This document shows positions 34,487 to 45,890 of a stretch of 64,000 nucleotides of DNA, one piece after another. Each line of letters opens with the position of its first letter. The stretch's first letter is position 1. The DNA comes from Uranotaenia lowii (taxonomy: Eukaryota > Arthropoda > Insecta > Diptera > Culicidae), in the NCBI RefSeq assembly GCF_029784155.1, contig NC_073693.1, forward strand, positions 160,872,031 to 160,936,030, given 5' to 3'. The translations under genes were made by a program, and so were the position numbers. The notes beneath the pieces were generated by a model, which ran no database searches, had not been told where the DNA came from, and saw only the letters and a list, made by a program, of their open reading frames with translations.

Positions 34487-34955
34487 CAGGGGTGTCAGGT
34501 GTCCTGATTTTTCAGGATTTGTCCTGATTTTCGAGAGGCCGTCCTGATTTTCAAAAACGCTTTGATTGTCCTGATTTTTTTTTTAAATAACCCTTAAAAT
34601 ATCCTGATTTGTCCTGATTTTTGAAAAATATCAAAATCATAACTAATTTTATTGTTAAATGATGAGGACATAAAAAAAATCTTCAATAAACCAGTTTAAC
34701 TAGTTTAACCAAAGATAATTTTCGGTTCAAATGATATTTATATGTTGTTTTTAGATATAAATTGCAGACCAGCCAAGGTTATTCTCGCTTCAGTTGCATA
34801 ATTCGAGTCGTCTTCAGTGCCTATATTTTGCCTTTGCAGTTTGCAATTTAAGTAGAATTGCATATTATTTTCACCAATTTAGTGGTGTCCTGAAAAATCC
34901 TGATTTTTTCCTTCGCGATGTCCTGATTTTTTGACAAAACGACCTGGCACCTCTG
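34487..34955. mobile_element. hAT-like element built from CCTGATTTT words
   Basis: The ends CAGGGGTGTCAGGTGTCCTG and the complement of the right end, CAGAGGTGCCAGGTCG, resemble hAT-type inverted repeats. The phrase GTCCTGATTTT appears about eight times, clustered in both end regions, all in the same orientation on this strand. Flanking octamers ATGAGGAG and GTTAAGAG match at 5 of 8 positions, which is only weak support for a target duplication. No protein is encoded. Confidence 0.5.
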
Positions 34956-34975
34956 GTTAAGAGTGATAAGCAGGT

Positions 34976-35133
34976 CCACACTAGGAGACGGTTCGTCTCG
35001 AGACGGTCTCAGCGTCTCCCATTTTCTTCGGGAGACACTGAGACCGTCTCAAGTTTCCATTAACAACAACAGACAACAAAGTTCGTCTCATAACAAAAAT
35101 CGCAGTTCATGTTGCCTAGTGTGGACCAGGCTA
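34976..35133. mobile_element. Tiny foldback element (~158 bp)
   Basis: Left AGGTCCACACTAGG and right CCTAGTGTGGACC are inverted repeats. Inside is a second, larger hairpin: GAGACGGTCTCAGCGTCTCC pairs with GGGAGACACTGAGACCGTCT across an 8-9-base loop near 35025. GTCTC-rich words dominate. It is too small to encode a protein. Confidence 0.6.
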
Positions 35134-35875
35134 TAGACTGATGGCATCAGATAGTTGTTGATGATGAAATAACAGGCGGAAACAGAAATATGTTTCGGGT
35201 ATACTGCACCAAAATCCGGCTACGAGATCCAGTGTACAATCCTTCCTAGGTGCTCCCGGTGGACGATGGATCTCAGATCCTTAAAATGCGATGCGAACAA
35301 CCAACGTAACTCTAAGTCAGTTTTTCAACCGTAAAGGGGCTTTTACTAGCAGAGCGATGATGGATCAAAACAACCTATGAGAACGTGAGACGGGAAAGCT
35401 AAGATTTTTGTAATTTTAGTTCCACGGACTTTGTGGTAGAAAAATATATTTAAGTTTAAGTTTATTATTCGGAATAAAGGTAGCCTCACAGTTACAACTG
35501 TTGTACAAGATCACGGATAATATTGAGATGAGATTACAGAACAACTCAACGAACAGCGCACCCGATTGACGCTTGTTTTCTCGCGGTCCCGAATTTCGCT
35601 AAAAATTAGCCAACTTAGAAAATTTTAAATATCTTTACCGGTGAAATAGTGCTTTCTTCCAATAGATATTTCGATCAGAGGTGTTTTTTCCCCGAACACT
35701 TTCGCTATAAGTCGGTTTTTATTTATTTTCGGTTCAATAAAAAAAAAAAGTGAAAATTTTGGACTTGGCCGCCTGCGCTTCGTTAAGTTTTTTTTATGTG
35801 TTTGTGAACTAACTGTTGGATAGAGTGGACAATTTCACCAACTCCATGAGCTGCATTCCCTGGCACAATCAAGGG
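35134..35875. other. Furry intron spacer
   Basis: No recognised feature in about 740 bases. Confidence 0.5.
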
Positions 35876-37494
35876 AGATAGGAAAGATGTTTATAATTAC
35901 CGAGGAATTTCAGCTCTGTATGCTATAGCTAAACTTTTTGAATTGGTGGTTTTAAATCCCATTTTCATGTTCTGCAAGCACAACCTCTCCATCGACCAGC
36001 ATGGATTCATGCCTCAACGCTCAACTACAACCAACTTACTAACCTTAACTTCGTTTGTGCATGAAAGTTTTGCGAAGAAATCCCAAACTGATGCCATCTC
36101 TACCGATCTGTTTGCCGCATTCGACAAGGTGAACCATGCCATCGAAAAGCTCGCGCGTTTAGGATTTTGTGGATATCTTATTGGCTGGTTCCGCAGTTAC
36201 CATACTGGACGTAAATTGACAGTTCGTACGGGTAACTATTTTTCCAGGCAGTTCTCAGCTTCATCAGGCGTGCCTCAGGGAAGTCATTTAGGGCAGTTAG
36301 TAATCCTAATCTATTTCAATGACGTGCTGCAACTCCTCGATGGACCAAAATTGGCGTATGCCGACGACTTAAAACTGTACTACAGAACCTGCAGAACTTG
36401 CAGAACCAGTTTAACCTCTTTGCCTCCTGGTGTGATGCCAATAGCCTACTTTTAAACCGTAGTAAATGTGTAGTAATATCATTTTCCCGCAAACGACGCC
36501 CGTTCTCAGCCGTTTACTTCCTTGGAAACGATGCAATCTCTCGAGCTCAACACGTGAAAGATCTTGGTGTGATCCTCGACGCGTTAACAAAGCCTCCAGA
36601 AGCCTGGGTCTTCTTTTCCGCATGACGAAGGACTTCAAGGACATCTACTGCCTGAAGAGTCTTTACTGCAGTCTGGTTCGAACGATCCTCGAATATGCTT
36701 CTGCGAATTGGTGCCCATATTATCAAAACGGTTCTGATCGCATCGAAGCTATCCAACGACGTTTTTTGAGGTATGCCCTTCGACACTTAAAATAGCAAGA
36801 CCCTTTTCGACTTCCCAGCTACGAAAGCCGCTGCCGCCTGATCGACATCGACACGCTGCAAGCCCGCAGGACCGCCACTCGTGCGTCTTTCGTCGCTGAT
36901 CTGCTTCCATCAAGAATCGACTCTCCCGCCTTTTGGAAGTTCTTCCACTTAGCGTCCGACCTCGTGGTTTGAGGAATCGGGATCTTCAGCTCTTCGTTCC
37001 TGTTAGACTAAACAATTACGGCACAGAAAACAGACGTACAAGCTCGAACAAAAAACCTTCAAAAAAGTGTGTAAAATTTCAAATGCTATCACCAAAAAAA
37101 ATACGTTAGAAACTGACTGCAAACAGTGCCATCTATTGCGCCGTTCAAGAGTTACAAATTAACTTTAAAGTGCCCAGTTTTCGAAAAGGCGTAATCGTAG
37201 CCAAAAAACAAAAATTAGTTCAAAAAGGGTGTTGGGATTTTTACACAAGTTTCGTGGGCTAGCTTGTACGTCTGTTCTCTGTGATTACGGGGCCAACTCT
37301 GCAATAATTGGCGTCATCAAGACTTTTAACCGCTTCTCAGAGCATTTTAATTTTGACGTTCCGAAGGTTGTATTCCGAAGAAGAATTTTTAGTGTTTAAG
37401 TTCAATGTAGATTTATATTTGTAGTTAGTCTCTTGATTTTTAAATATCATTTGAATCAATATATGATCTGTTGATTTAGTAATAATAAATAAAT
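35876..37494 (+). pseudogene. Jockey/CR1-like LINE, reverse-transcriptase half, frameshifted
   Basis: The reverse-transcriptase domain starts near 35876 with a YNYRGISALYAIAKLFELV phrase, then QHGFMPQRSTTTN, FAAFDKVNHAIEKL, SGVPQGSHLGQLV and LAYADDLKLYY, which retains the catalytic YADD. Frame changes near 36400 and 36590 lead to FASWCDANSLLLNRSKCVVI, a VKDLGVILDA phrase and RMTKDFKDIYCLKSLYCSLV. An in-frame stop is at 36793. The C-terminus is split by a 262-bp insertion at 37022-37283 and resumes with an ANSAIIGVIKTFNRFSEHF phrase to a stop near 37398. The 3' end is an AATAATAAATAAAT tail. The 5' part (ORF1, endonuclease) is missing. It lies inside a furry intron on the opposite strand. Confidence 0.8.
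37022..37283. mobile_element. 262-bp inverted-repeat element with ATTACGG duplication
   Basis: The ends are CACAGAAAACAGACGTACAA and the complement of TTGTACGTCTGTTCTCTGTG, giving inverted repeats of about 23 bases. ATTACGG flanks both sides (37015-37021 and 37284-37290), a 7-bp duplication. Removing the element restores the reading frame of the host LINE (NNYG followed by ANSAIIG), and the LINE copy at 54499 reads YGANSAF there without interruption. It is non-coding. Confidence 0.85.
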
Positions 37495-37850
37495 TAATCA
37501 GTTCATCCGATTCTGAAGAAATCAATTTTGATGTTGCCAAGTTAAAAGAAGAGCTCGTTTCCCTTGGTGTGAAATACGGAAAGCAACTCAGCCAAATACA
37601 AAACCTAATTCGTGATACCGAAAGAAATGAAGACCGCCGAAAGGTGCAGTGCAAGCTACTCGAAAATCTAGGGCAAAAGCTCGAAATAATTGAATCAGCC
37701 GTAAAACTTGCAGACGCAAACTCTCGCAGTGTTAATAGTGCCAAAATAGCTATCAACAAAATACCCTCCAAACATGGGGAAAATATCAAGACTATAGTGC
37801 TTATAATTACAACTAAGAGAGGCTTGCAACATTATGGAAATCGATGAACT
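37495..37850 (+). pseudogene. Coiled-coil-rich open frame, gag-like remnant
   Basis: From 37500 the frame stays open for about 115 codons: SSDSEEINFDVAKLKEELV, SLGVKYGKQLSQIQNLIRD, TERNEDRRKVQCKLLENLGQ, KLEIIESAVKLADANSRS. It is highly charged, with heptad-like spacing of leucine and isoleucine. No ATG opens the well-conserved part, so it is truncated at the left, directly at the tail of the LINE. It resembles the N-terminal coiled coil of LTR-retrotransposon gag or LINE ORF1 proteins in character, but I cannot assign a family. Confidence 0.4.
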
Positions 37851-38859
37851 AGAGTCAACAAGATTAATTTTCTAGCACTGTCGTACCTATCATCTATTTA
37901 AGATTCGAATCTAAAATTAAATCTTATTTTTACAGGAGCCTTCTATTTTGAAAGCTTTTTTATTGACTTTGTATAGACACTAGTCAAAGAAATAATAAAT
38001 AGACACATAAACAGAACGGATGAAAAAAAAATCTGCATTCAAGAGTATCTCTCCGCAAATGATAGCCCACTAGCTCCCACTAGTTAGTTGATAGTCCATA
38101 GAAGAAAGTGGGTATCCACCTAATTATTTTCTGTAAATTTACCGCGCATTTTTACACACCCACTTTATCGCCGTTTTTATTCGCAGCCAACAGTTCCCTT
38201 TACATTACCTTGGGGAGCTAGCAAAAAAAAACCTTCCGCCCATTTCCACACATCGCAGGCAGCCTTTACTTGACTACGACGACGGAAGTTTTACAGGGGA
38301 CTGCAGCACTTGTGGTTCGAAAACCTGCTATTTGCCGGTGCACTTCCGGTAGATATGATGCACTCACTATATATTTTCCTCACCTTTCCGACATTTTTCA
38401 TCTTCCGTTCTGGAGTAGAGTGCGGTTGTTTGTTTATCGTCCTCGAGCCACATTCAAATAGTGTCGCTGTCAGTTTGACCTGGCAACTTTAAAGGTTGAA
38501 AAAAAATAATTTTTTTTTGGGTTTGAATTAGAACCCGTGTGTGAACGAACCACACCTTTTTGTATTTGAGCATCTATAAGCCCCGATTTATGAAAAAGCT
38601 TTACTCAGAAAGCATCTTTTGTCAGGTTCAGTTTTTTTTCGTTGAAATTGCCATTTAGCTGCATTTGTTTGAATTTCCAATTGTAACGCAAAACAGCTTG
38701 AAGGTTCACGCAAAAAAAAACACCAAAAATTATAAAGGACTCCTCACAAGCAGCCTAGAAACTGAGCCCAGACCCCAAAGGTGCGGCTTTTTCAATAATA
38801 ATTCTTCCAAGATATACCATTTTCCGGTCTGCTTTTCGTCTCATAATTTAACGACTTAC
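37851..38859. other. Furry intron near the first visible exon
   Basis: No transposon recognised. An imperfect CTCCCACTAG duplication lies near 38070. Composition from 38050 to 38460 is more balanced than elsewhere in the intron, but no exon is supported. Confidence 0.5.
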
Positions 38860-38993
38860 CATGATGTAGGAGAGCGGAGTCGCCGGGGGAACGCTGGAAG
38901 CAACCAATTCGACATTTTCCAACCACGGCAGCAGACACTGGAGCAGCAGAGCTCGAACCTCGGAACGGGCCGTTTGGAACCGGTGTGTTATCT
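38860..38993 (-). CDS. fry: Furry exon (first visible exon)
   Basis: The 134-base exon lies between a CTTCCAG acceptor and a GTAAGT donor. It opens two bases into a codon (completing a likely glutamate) and encodes [40 protein letters not shown] and SYIM, ending in phase 0. The [18 protein letters not shown] phrase has a clear counterpart in vertebrate FRY (LTYLLPWLHNIELV). The preceding exon, expected to end with a YPELT...SE-type phrase, was not recognised anywhere from here to 64000. Confidence 0.95.
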
Positions 38994-39329
38994 CTGGAAG
39001 AGGAAATAAAAAGAGAAAAACGACGTGAAAAAACAAAACCTCAGCCGACAAAAAAATAAGAAGGAAAACAGCGTGAAAAACTCCCAATGTAAAAAATGTA
39101 TATTCCAATGAATACATGACATTGTACTTGGATGATTTCCATTTGAGGGGAGAAAATGTGGGCCGCAAATTGTAAACGACAATTTTTCACACTTCATGCG
39201 GCGGCATCTTCCAAGGTGCTTCTCTGTAGAGCAGAAAACGTCACATTTGAAGACGGGGATTTTTGTTCAGTTTGAAAGTTTTGCCTTCTGCAAAAAACAC
39301 AAAATTCCTCTTCAAATTTATAATTCCAA
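38994..39329. other. Furry intron start
   Basis: Intron sequence between the exon acceptor and a Helitron. No feature is recognised. Confidence 0.55.
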
Positions 39330-41028
39330 CTAGCTGATCCCGTACGAACTTCGTTTCGCAAGCAATTATAAAAATGTGATAAAATTATGATGTTTTTCAA
39401 ACAAAGTAAAATATTCTCTACACTGAACAAAAAATACCTTTTCAGTACCAGAGTACTTACTGAAAAGTTGGAAAACCACCTCCATTAACAACGTATCTGT
39501 TTCTTTCCGTTGCATCCGTTGTATCCGAAATTGAATACCCAAAATTCTCAATAAATAACTGCCCAAACTCATTGATATGCATGAAATTTTAACTCAAAAT
39601 TCCACAATACGGATCAATTCGTCTCACCTCAAAAAACCCCGTGCATTAATTTTTACATCCATTTAATCACTCGTATCTTAAAACCACAAGTGAATATGGA
39701 CGACCCCTTTTGCAGACCTTTTACACCAATATTGCCGACCCCTGCCCCGATATAGGATAAAAGGAATCAATTGTTTGTCCTTAAATCCCCCGTGTGCTAA
39801 TTTCCATCTCAATCCGGTGTATGATAACGTAAATATTGCAAAAAAAAAAACAGTAAACAGGTAATATGGACGACCCCTTTGACCGACTCCGACTTACAAA
39901 ATTTGATACCTGAAATCGAATGCCAGGCTTTCCAAACCCACGTACGTGAATTTTCATTGCAACCCAATGTACAATAACGTCAGTATCACAAAAAACAGTG
40001 AACAGGTAATATGGACGGCCCTTTTCTCGGATCTCTTACACCAAATTTGATACCTGAAATAGATTATCCATCCCTGAAAACTTCCGTGTGCCAATTTTCA
40101 TCTTAATCTGATGTATAACTACGTCAATATCCTAAAAACAATGAACAGTTCATATGGACGATTCCTTTTTCCGACCCCTGTCTTGAAATTGGATGCTTGG
40201 AATCAATTGCTCATCCCTTAAAACTCCCGTGCCCCAATATTCATCTCAATCCGATGCATAATGACGTCAACATCGCGAAAACAATGAACAGTTAATATAG
40301 ACGACCCCTTTGGCCGACCCCTGACTAAGATTTGAATCAATTGTTCGTCCTTAATAGCTCCTATGTGCAAATTTCCATCACAATCCGATGTATATTAACG
40401 TCAATATCACAAAAATTTTGAAAAGTAATATGGATGACCCCTTTTGCCGGCCCCTTTTACTTAATTCGTTACCTAAAATCGATTGCCCGTCGCTCCAAAC
40501 TCTCGTGTACCAATTTTCATCTGAATCCGGTGCATAATAACGTCAATATCGCATAAACAGCGAATAGTTTATATGGACGACCCCTTTGGCTGGTCCCCGA
40601 CTCCGCATTTTATACCTGGAATTGATTGCTCGTCATTAAAATTTCCTATGTGGAAATTTTCATCTCAATCCGATTTATAATAACGCCAATATCGCAAAAA
40701 TATTAAACAGTTGATATGGACGACTCTTTTTGCCGACTCCTGACCCAAAATTCAATACCTGAAACCAATTACTCATCTCTCAAAACTCTCATGTGCAAAT
40801 TTTCATCACGATCCGACGAAAAATAACGTCAATATGGCGAAAACAATTTTTGTCTTGTATGGACGACCCCCTTGAGAAGGGGTCATCCAAAAAAAATGAA
40901 AACATTTTTCATCATTCCTGGTCCTAATGAGCATCAATGCCAAATTTCAGCTCTCTAGTTCTAAAGACGACTGAGTCTATAGAGGACAAACAAACAAACC
41001 CACAGAAATTGCTTTTTATTTATATAGA
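39330..41028 (-). mobile_element. Non-autonomous Helitron, second large copy
   Basis: On the minus strand the element starts TCTATATAAATAAAAAGC at 41028 and ends GGGATCAGCTAG at 39330, inserted between A and T. The body is about twelve degenerate ~125-bp units with AATATGGACGACCCCTTTTG and CAAATTTTCATCTCAATCCG phrases, as in 5984-7376. A short hairpin is possible in the CGAAACGAAGTTCG stretch just before the CTAG end. No Rep/helicase is encoded. Confidence 0.7.
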
Positions 41029-41434
41029 TTCATCCAAACCAAAAAATTATGGAGATTTTTAACCTCAGATTTAACACTTTTCAAACAAAAAAGACAAAAG
41101 TTGACAACTTTTAAAAATAAGTGGGAAGTTATGTTTTTAGTTAAATTAAGTTTCGGATGATGTGAAAAATGTTATTTTTCTTCCTTAACTTATTATTTTT
41201 TGAATACACCTTTATCTTTCCAATGAAAGGAGTTTGTATGTTCCATTAGACTGAGTCGATTTGGTGTTATTTTTGAATTTCTCAAACCCTGGGGTCTCAA
41301 AAGCTTCGTCTTGGTCCAAAACTCATTCATGATTTTTTGTAGAATTTTTAAGTAACGTTTACATGAGTAAATTTGAACTTTTAGGTTTGTATGGGAACAT
41401 TGAGTATTTTGTTCTGAAAAATCAACATCGTTTT

Positions 41435-43701
41435 CAGGGTGGCCAGCGAGTTTCCATTTTCAAATTCCCGGTTTTCCCGAATGAAATTTTATGGTTTCCC
41501 TCGTTTCAAAATGCGCGAATAAATATGTTCATTTGACAAAAACTGAAGATGTGTTTATGCAAGTTGAATGTAAAAGTGTGAGAGGACTTAATTATTTTTA
41601 GTTCAATCTTTAAACTCAAAAGTTATTCGAATTATGGTGATCGTAATACGGTAAGAAAATAAATCCAGTTATCCGAACCTTAACCGAAAATTGTTACTTT
41701 CTTTTCAGTCTTTCATACCATCTTGGTTTTTTAAAAGAGGAACTGCTATATTTTTATTATTCGCATGGATAAATCATAGTTTTGATATGATGCCATCCCG
41801 ATCAGGAGAGCATATCAAAATAATAACTCAAGCGTATCTCACCAAGATATTTTCATCTGATTCAGTTATAATTAAGTACTACAAATTTTCGATTTTAAGT
41901 TTCTCCAATCTGAATTATATCTTATTCTGATTGACAGACTTGAATGGGGTTGAGCTCATTTTCATTGATCAAGATTTTTTTCGAATTCTCCTACAATTAA
42001 ATAATTATATCTTATTTTGATATACGTGCAACTTTTTCTGAAACACGAACATCGAAGTCAACGGCCAAAACCGTACGTTTATGAGTTTCGCTAAACAGAT
42101 TCATAAAATTGAATCCAAGTTTTGGGTAACCAAAAATGGGGAATGGTTTTAGCAAATTATTTGGTTTATTGACATTCCACTAGAAAATTTTCTCGAAGCA
42201 CTCATATCTTGATAAGTTATAATTGTGATAGGTTTTGTTCTGCCCAATATCAAACTATGCTATCTGAACGAGATATAATCTTGTAAGGAGCATATCTAAA
42301 ATTGATATAATTTAGCTATGATCGCATAGATTTTTTAATATAATTTGAGATATTTTAACATCCTACGAGTACTGAATAATAACTCATTTAATTAAATTAA
42401 ATATTAGTATCAAAATATATCATCTTGATATAATTTAGTTTTTCCCTCCTGATCGGGATATAATACTTTTAAAATTTTAAGTTGAAATTCTAAATTTTTC
42501 TATTGAAATCTATAGACTAACGTTCTGATATTTTTTCTTCTAAAGCTCTTAAAACAGATTCAGATGAACCTTATTCATGATAAACAATCTAATATTTTAT
42601 TTCGGTTCTCATGTTGAATACTGAATGCGCTTAGTTCTAGATTATATGTCCTATCTCAAAAATGCATGTTTTTATTCGAATTTTTATGTAATCACACAAA
42701 AACTTGTTCTTTAGTTACATATTCTGTCTTCTGTGCGTTTATCAATTAACCGAATAAAATGGTGGCATCTTTTTTTTCTGGCATTTTTCCCGCATGGGAC
42801 AGTTCCCAGTTTTCAAAAGTTAAAATTGAGCAAAATATTAAAAGAAAATATTCTCGCAACCAGACTAAATAAGTTCTTCGAGGTCATGTCGTTTTTCAGA
42901 AATTTAATTTTGATTTTCAAACTTACGTTTTTGACAGCTTTTCGTGTTTTAGTACATAAAACGCAAACATAATATTTGATATTATTTTAGATTTTTTTTT
43001 TAATGTTTTCTTAATGAAATGAAAATTAGAAGTATGGATTATTATTTCTGATTTTTGAGGTACTGTAAACTAAATTGAAATCAGCTGAAAATAAGTAAAG
43101 CCACGTCAAAAAAATTCTCATTGTTCAATCTCTTTAAAAACTAACATTGACCATTAGATTTTTGTAAAAATAGCTTTTCCCGTTCACTTATTTCTTCATT
43201 CAGCTTTTTAAGTTATATTTTTTTCCAAATATTCGCAAAGAAAGTGCACTATGGTAAAAATCTTTAATTAATTAACGCTATAAAAACTAACTACCAAGAC
43301 TTAACGTTTTCAAACTTCACAGTTGTAAAACGTTTATTAAATTTAAAAACATTTTTATATTCACTGCAGTGCACAATATGCTTGGGCAAAGAAATAAGCT
43401 AAGTTTGTGGTCGAGACATCTCGACTTTTCAAATATTCTCGACTTTTCTCGGCATTTTACTAATTAATATAAAATCCCGACATTTTTATGCTCCTCCCAA
43501 ATCCCAAACAATCTTGGAATAAACGACTAAGAGAAAGTTCAGTCATGATGATATGGATGTATTTTGGGATTTAATAATCCATACAAATTTTTCCCGGTTT
43601 TGATTTGAAATTCCCGGTTTTTTCCCGGTTTTCCCGGTCTCATTTTAAAATTCCCGTTTTTTTCCGGTTTTCCCGATTTTCCCGGTTCGCTGGCCACCCT
43701 G
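41435..43701. mobile_element. hAT-like element with CCCGGTTTTCCC words
   Basis: Ends CAGGGTGGCCAGCGAGTTTC and the complement of GGTTCGCTGGCCACCCTG are inverted repeats of hAT type. The subterminal parts are runs of CCCGGTTTTCCC-type words (41480-41510 and 43590-43685). No 8-bp target duplication is visible. Open frames at 41691-41930 and 42733-42972 are unrecognised. It sits inside the long-inverted-repeat TA element. Confidence 0.55.
41788..42470. mobile_element. Probable nested element with CCCGATCAGGAG ends
   Basis: ATCCCGATCAGGAG at about 41797 and its complement CTCCTGATCGGGAT at about 42447 form inverted ends, and inner sequences such as ATATCAAAATAATA and its complement also pair. The interior repeats a GATATAAT/ATTATATC word many times in both orientations. 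Exact edges and duplication are not certain. Confidence 0.45.
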
Positions 43702-44040
43702 GACAAATTATTAAATTCCTAAGGGACTAACTTTTTTGCCTAATAAGATACGAGGTTACGGTCTTCGATAAAGTTGTTCAGCGGAAAATTTGCCTAAGGA
43801 ATTTTATAAATTGGCACAAAAACTGTCCGCTGGCTCGATTCCACAGAAGAAACAAAAACGATGTTGATTTTTCAGTACAAAATACTCAATTTTCCCATAC
43901 AAACCTAAAAGTTCAAATTTATTCATGTAAACGTTACTTAAAAATTCTACAAAAAATCATGAATGAGTTTTGGACCAAGACGAAGCTTTTAAGACCCCAG
44001 GGTTTGAGAAATTCGAAAATGACCCCAAATCGACTCAGTC

Positions 44041-44799
44041 TAATGTTCCATATCAAAAGTTTTTTTTTTCAACTGTATAATTAAGCTACATACATAGAGC
44101 TTTTTTGTTTGAAGTATTAAGCTAGACAGTGGTTTAACACTCGAAAAACTTCATCGTGTATTTTTATTTTGGTCAATTCACCTAAAAGAGAAATATTAAA
44201 TATATATATTTTTATTTTTGAATTATCATTTGATCGCAACGACATCTTCACAAAAAATCAATTTCAACAAACTGTGTTGTAGCTCTAGCTTTCGAAACGA
44301 AACATTCTTAACTTTCTTTCGAAAAGAGTTTCGAGGGCTAGTTTGTATCAGAATGTTTTGACAGTTGTAAAACTCTACAGCTTCATTGAAGATCTAAATT
44401 CACTATCTTGAAGTTTTAAGGAACGTTTTGAGTAATTTCAATTTAAATCTGCAATATCTTTGAAGGTTGCAAACTTTTACTAACAAAAACATATGCATTT
44501 GAAAGTCATTCTAGATGAAGTCATCTCAGGATGATTCAAAACATTTCAGAGATACGAAAATAAATTTGAGGAAAATTTGTTTTTATGAGGTTAAGTTGAT
44601 CCAATAAAAATTAGTTTTATTGTGCTTCCTTTCCACGATGATTTTTTATCGAAAACTTTTTATGAGCAAGGTTTTAGTCAATTTTAATGAGCATCTTTTG
44701 TGGGAAACAATTTAGCAATATTCGTTTTTGGTTTGGAGTTATGGAAAATATATTTTTTTCCTGAACATAACGTTTATTAAGCATTTAACTTAAATATCT
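44041..44799. other. Non-coding spacer
   Basis: No recognised feature in about 750 bases. Confidence 0.5.
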
Positions 44800-45890
44800 A
44801 AGTAATAATGTGCCGAGGGCCAATTCAATTATTGGGAACAGGATTATTGGAGGAAATAGGAAGAGGAAGGAGGTGAGAAGGAAGGGTTATTTGGGTGTCT
44901 CTGGTGGCCGCCGCGCCTGTGCATGCTGTGCGTCACGACTGATCGAGAAGAGTTTGTAACCATATCTTCGCGAACAACTTCTAGTGACGAAGTTGCAGGA
45001 AGAGAGGTTAGAAGAGGGGTCCTTTTTCTAGGCGGTGATTCTGAGTCCAAACTGGTGATATCAGTCTGGATAGATTGTTGCGGTGCTGTTGGAGTGTGCT
45101 GTTTTTCAAATGTTATTTTCTGGTTCTGGCTCGTTTGTTGGATTGGTTCTTCGTTTTTGTTAACTTGCTGCTGATGTGTTGTACTCTTTTGTGTTTGGTT
45201 GGTTTTAACTGCATCCGCGTAGCTGGTTGTGTTGCTGCTCGTGTGTACCATTCGTCGGGCTTCGTAGATCGTGATGTTTTTATCGGTGCTGAGTTTAAGA
45301 GCTGTCGATTCTGCTGTCCATATGGGACACTTTCTATCCAAAGGGTAATGACCTGTTGTTTTGCAAGCATTGTCGACATAATAAAGGCTGCGAGTCGAGT
45401 AATAAATTCGTGTGCGAACGCGTAGGAATCCGAAATTGATAAATTCCGGGATAATGGTGCTGTTGATCGTAAGAATTAACGTTTAGGTACCTATGATTCC
45501 AGTAGTGGTTTTTTTTTTGTAATGCGGCGAACATCAATAACTTTTTGAGGCGAGAAGTCTTCCAACAAGACTTTATCATCCATTCCATCCACTTCTCGGC
45601 AGGTGACGACTAGTTTCCGTTGATTTAAGCATGGATGACGACCAATCATGATCGGTGTACCGTCTAATAGGGTGGTCAATGTTGTCAGCAATCTTCCTTG
45701 GTTTTTGTTCCTGATCTTAAGCACGTACCAGTTCCGGGATTTTTCGAAGAAAGCTCCTTCAATTTTACCCGCAAAGTTCTCGATGGAACGTCCAATCAAG
45801 AACGGTTTTTTTGGCAGTTGTTTTCCTTCAGCACCTTGAAGCGTCAAATAATATGTAAACTTTGGGGATCCATCCATTCCGGAATTGTCC
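44800..45890 (-). pseudogene. I-clade LINE ORF1 (gag) remnant
   Basis: The 128-codon frame at 45491-45877 encodes the N-terminal RNA-binding-like domain (GAFFEKSRNWYVLKIRNK, LLTTLTTLLDGTPIMIGRHP, VLLEDFSPQKVIDVRRITKK). After a frameshift and apparent loss of most of the cysteine-knuckle region, the frame at 44844-45341 resumes with RKCPIWTAESTALKLSTDK, NITIYEARRMV and a polar Gln/Thr/Ser tail. The KCPIW...A...YxEARRMV pattern ends the zinc-knuckle region in I-clade ORF1 proteins. No ORF2 is attached. Confidence 0.7.

Larger units (their letters stand above)
41249..44040. mobile_element. Long-inverted-repeat TA element holding other elements
   Basis: TA flanks both ends (41247-41248 and 44041-44042). 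The left end is GACTGAGTCGATTTGGTGTT and the right end is the complement of GACTGAGTCGATTTGGGGTC. The inverted arms extend for about 180 bases. The right arm continues inward with ATTTTATAAATTGGCAC and GTTGTTCAGCGGAAAATTTG, found also in the copies at 16788 and 52196. The centre is replaced by the element at 41435-43701. The flanks read TTCCAT and ATGTTCC, which extend the palindrome by chance. Confidence 0.7.
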
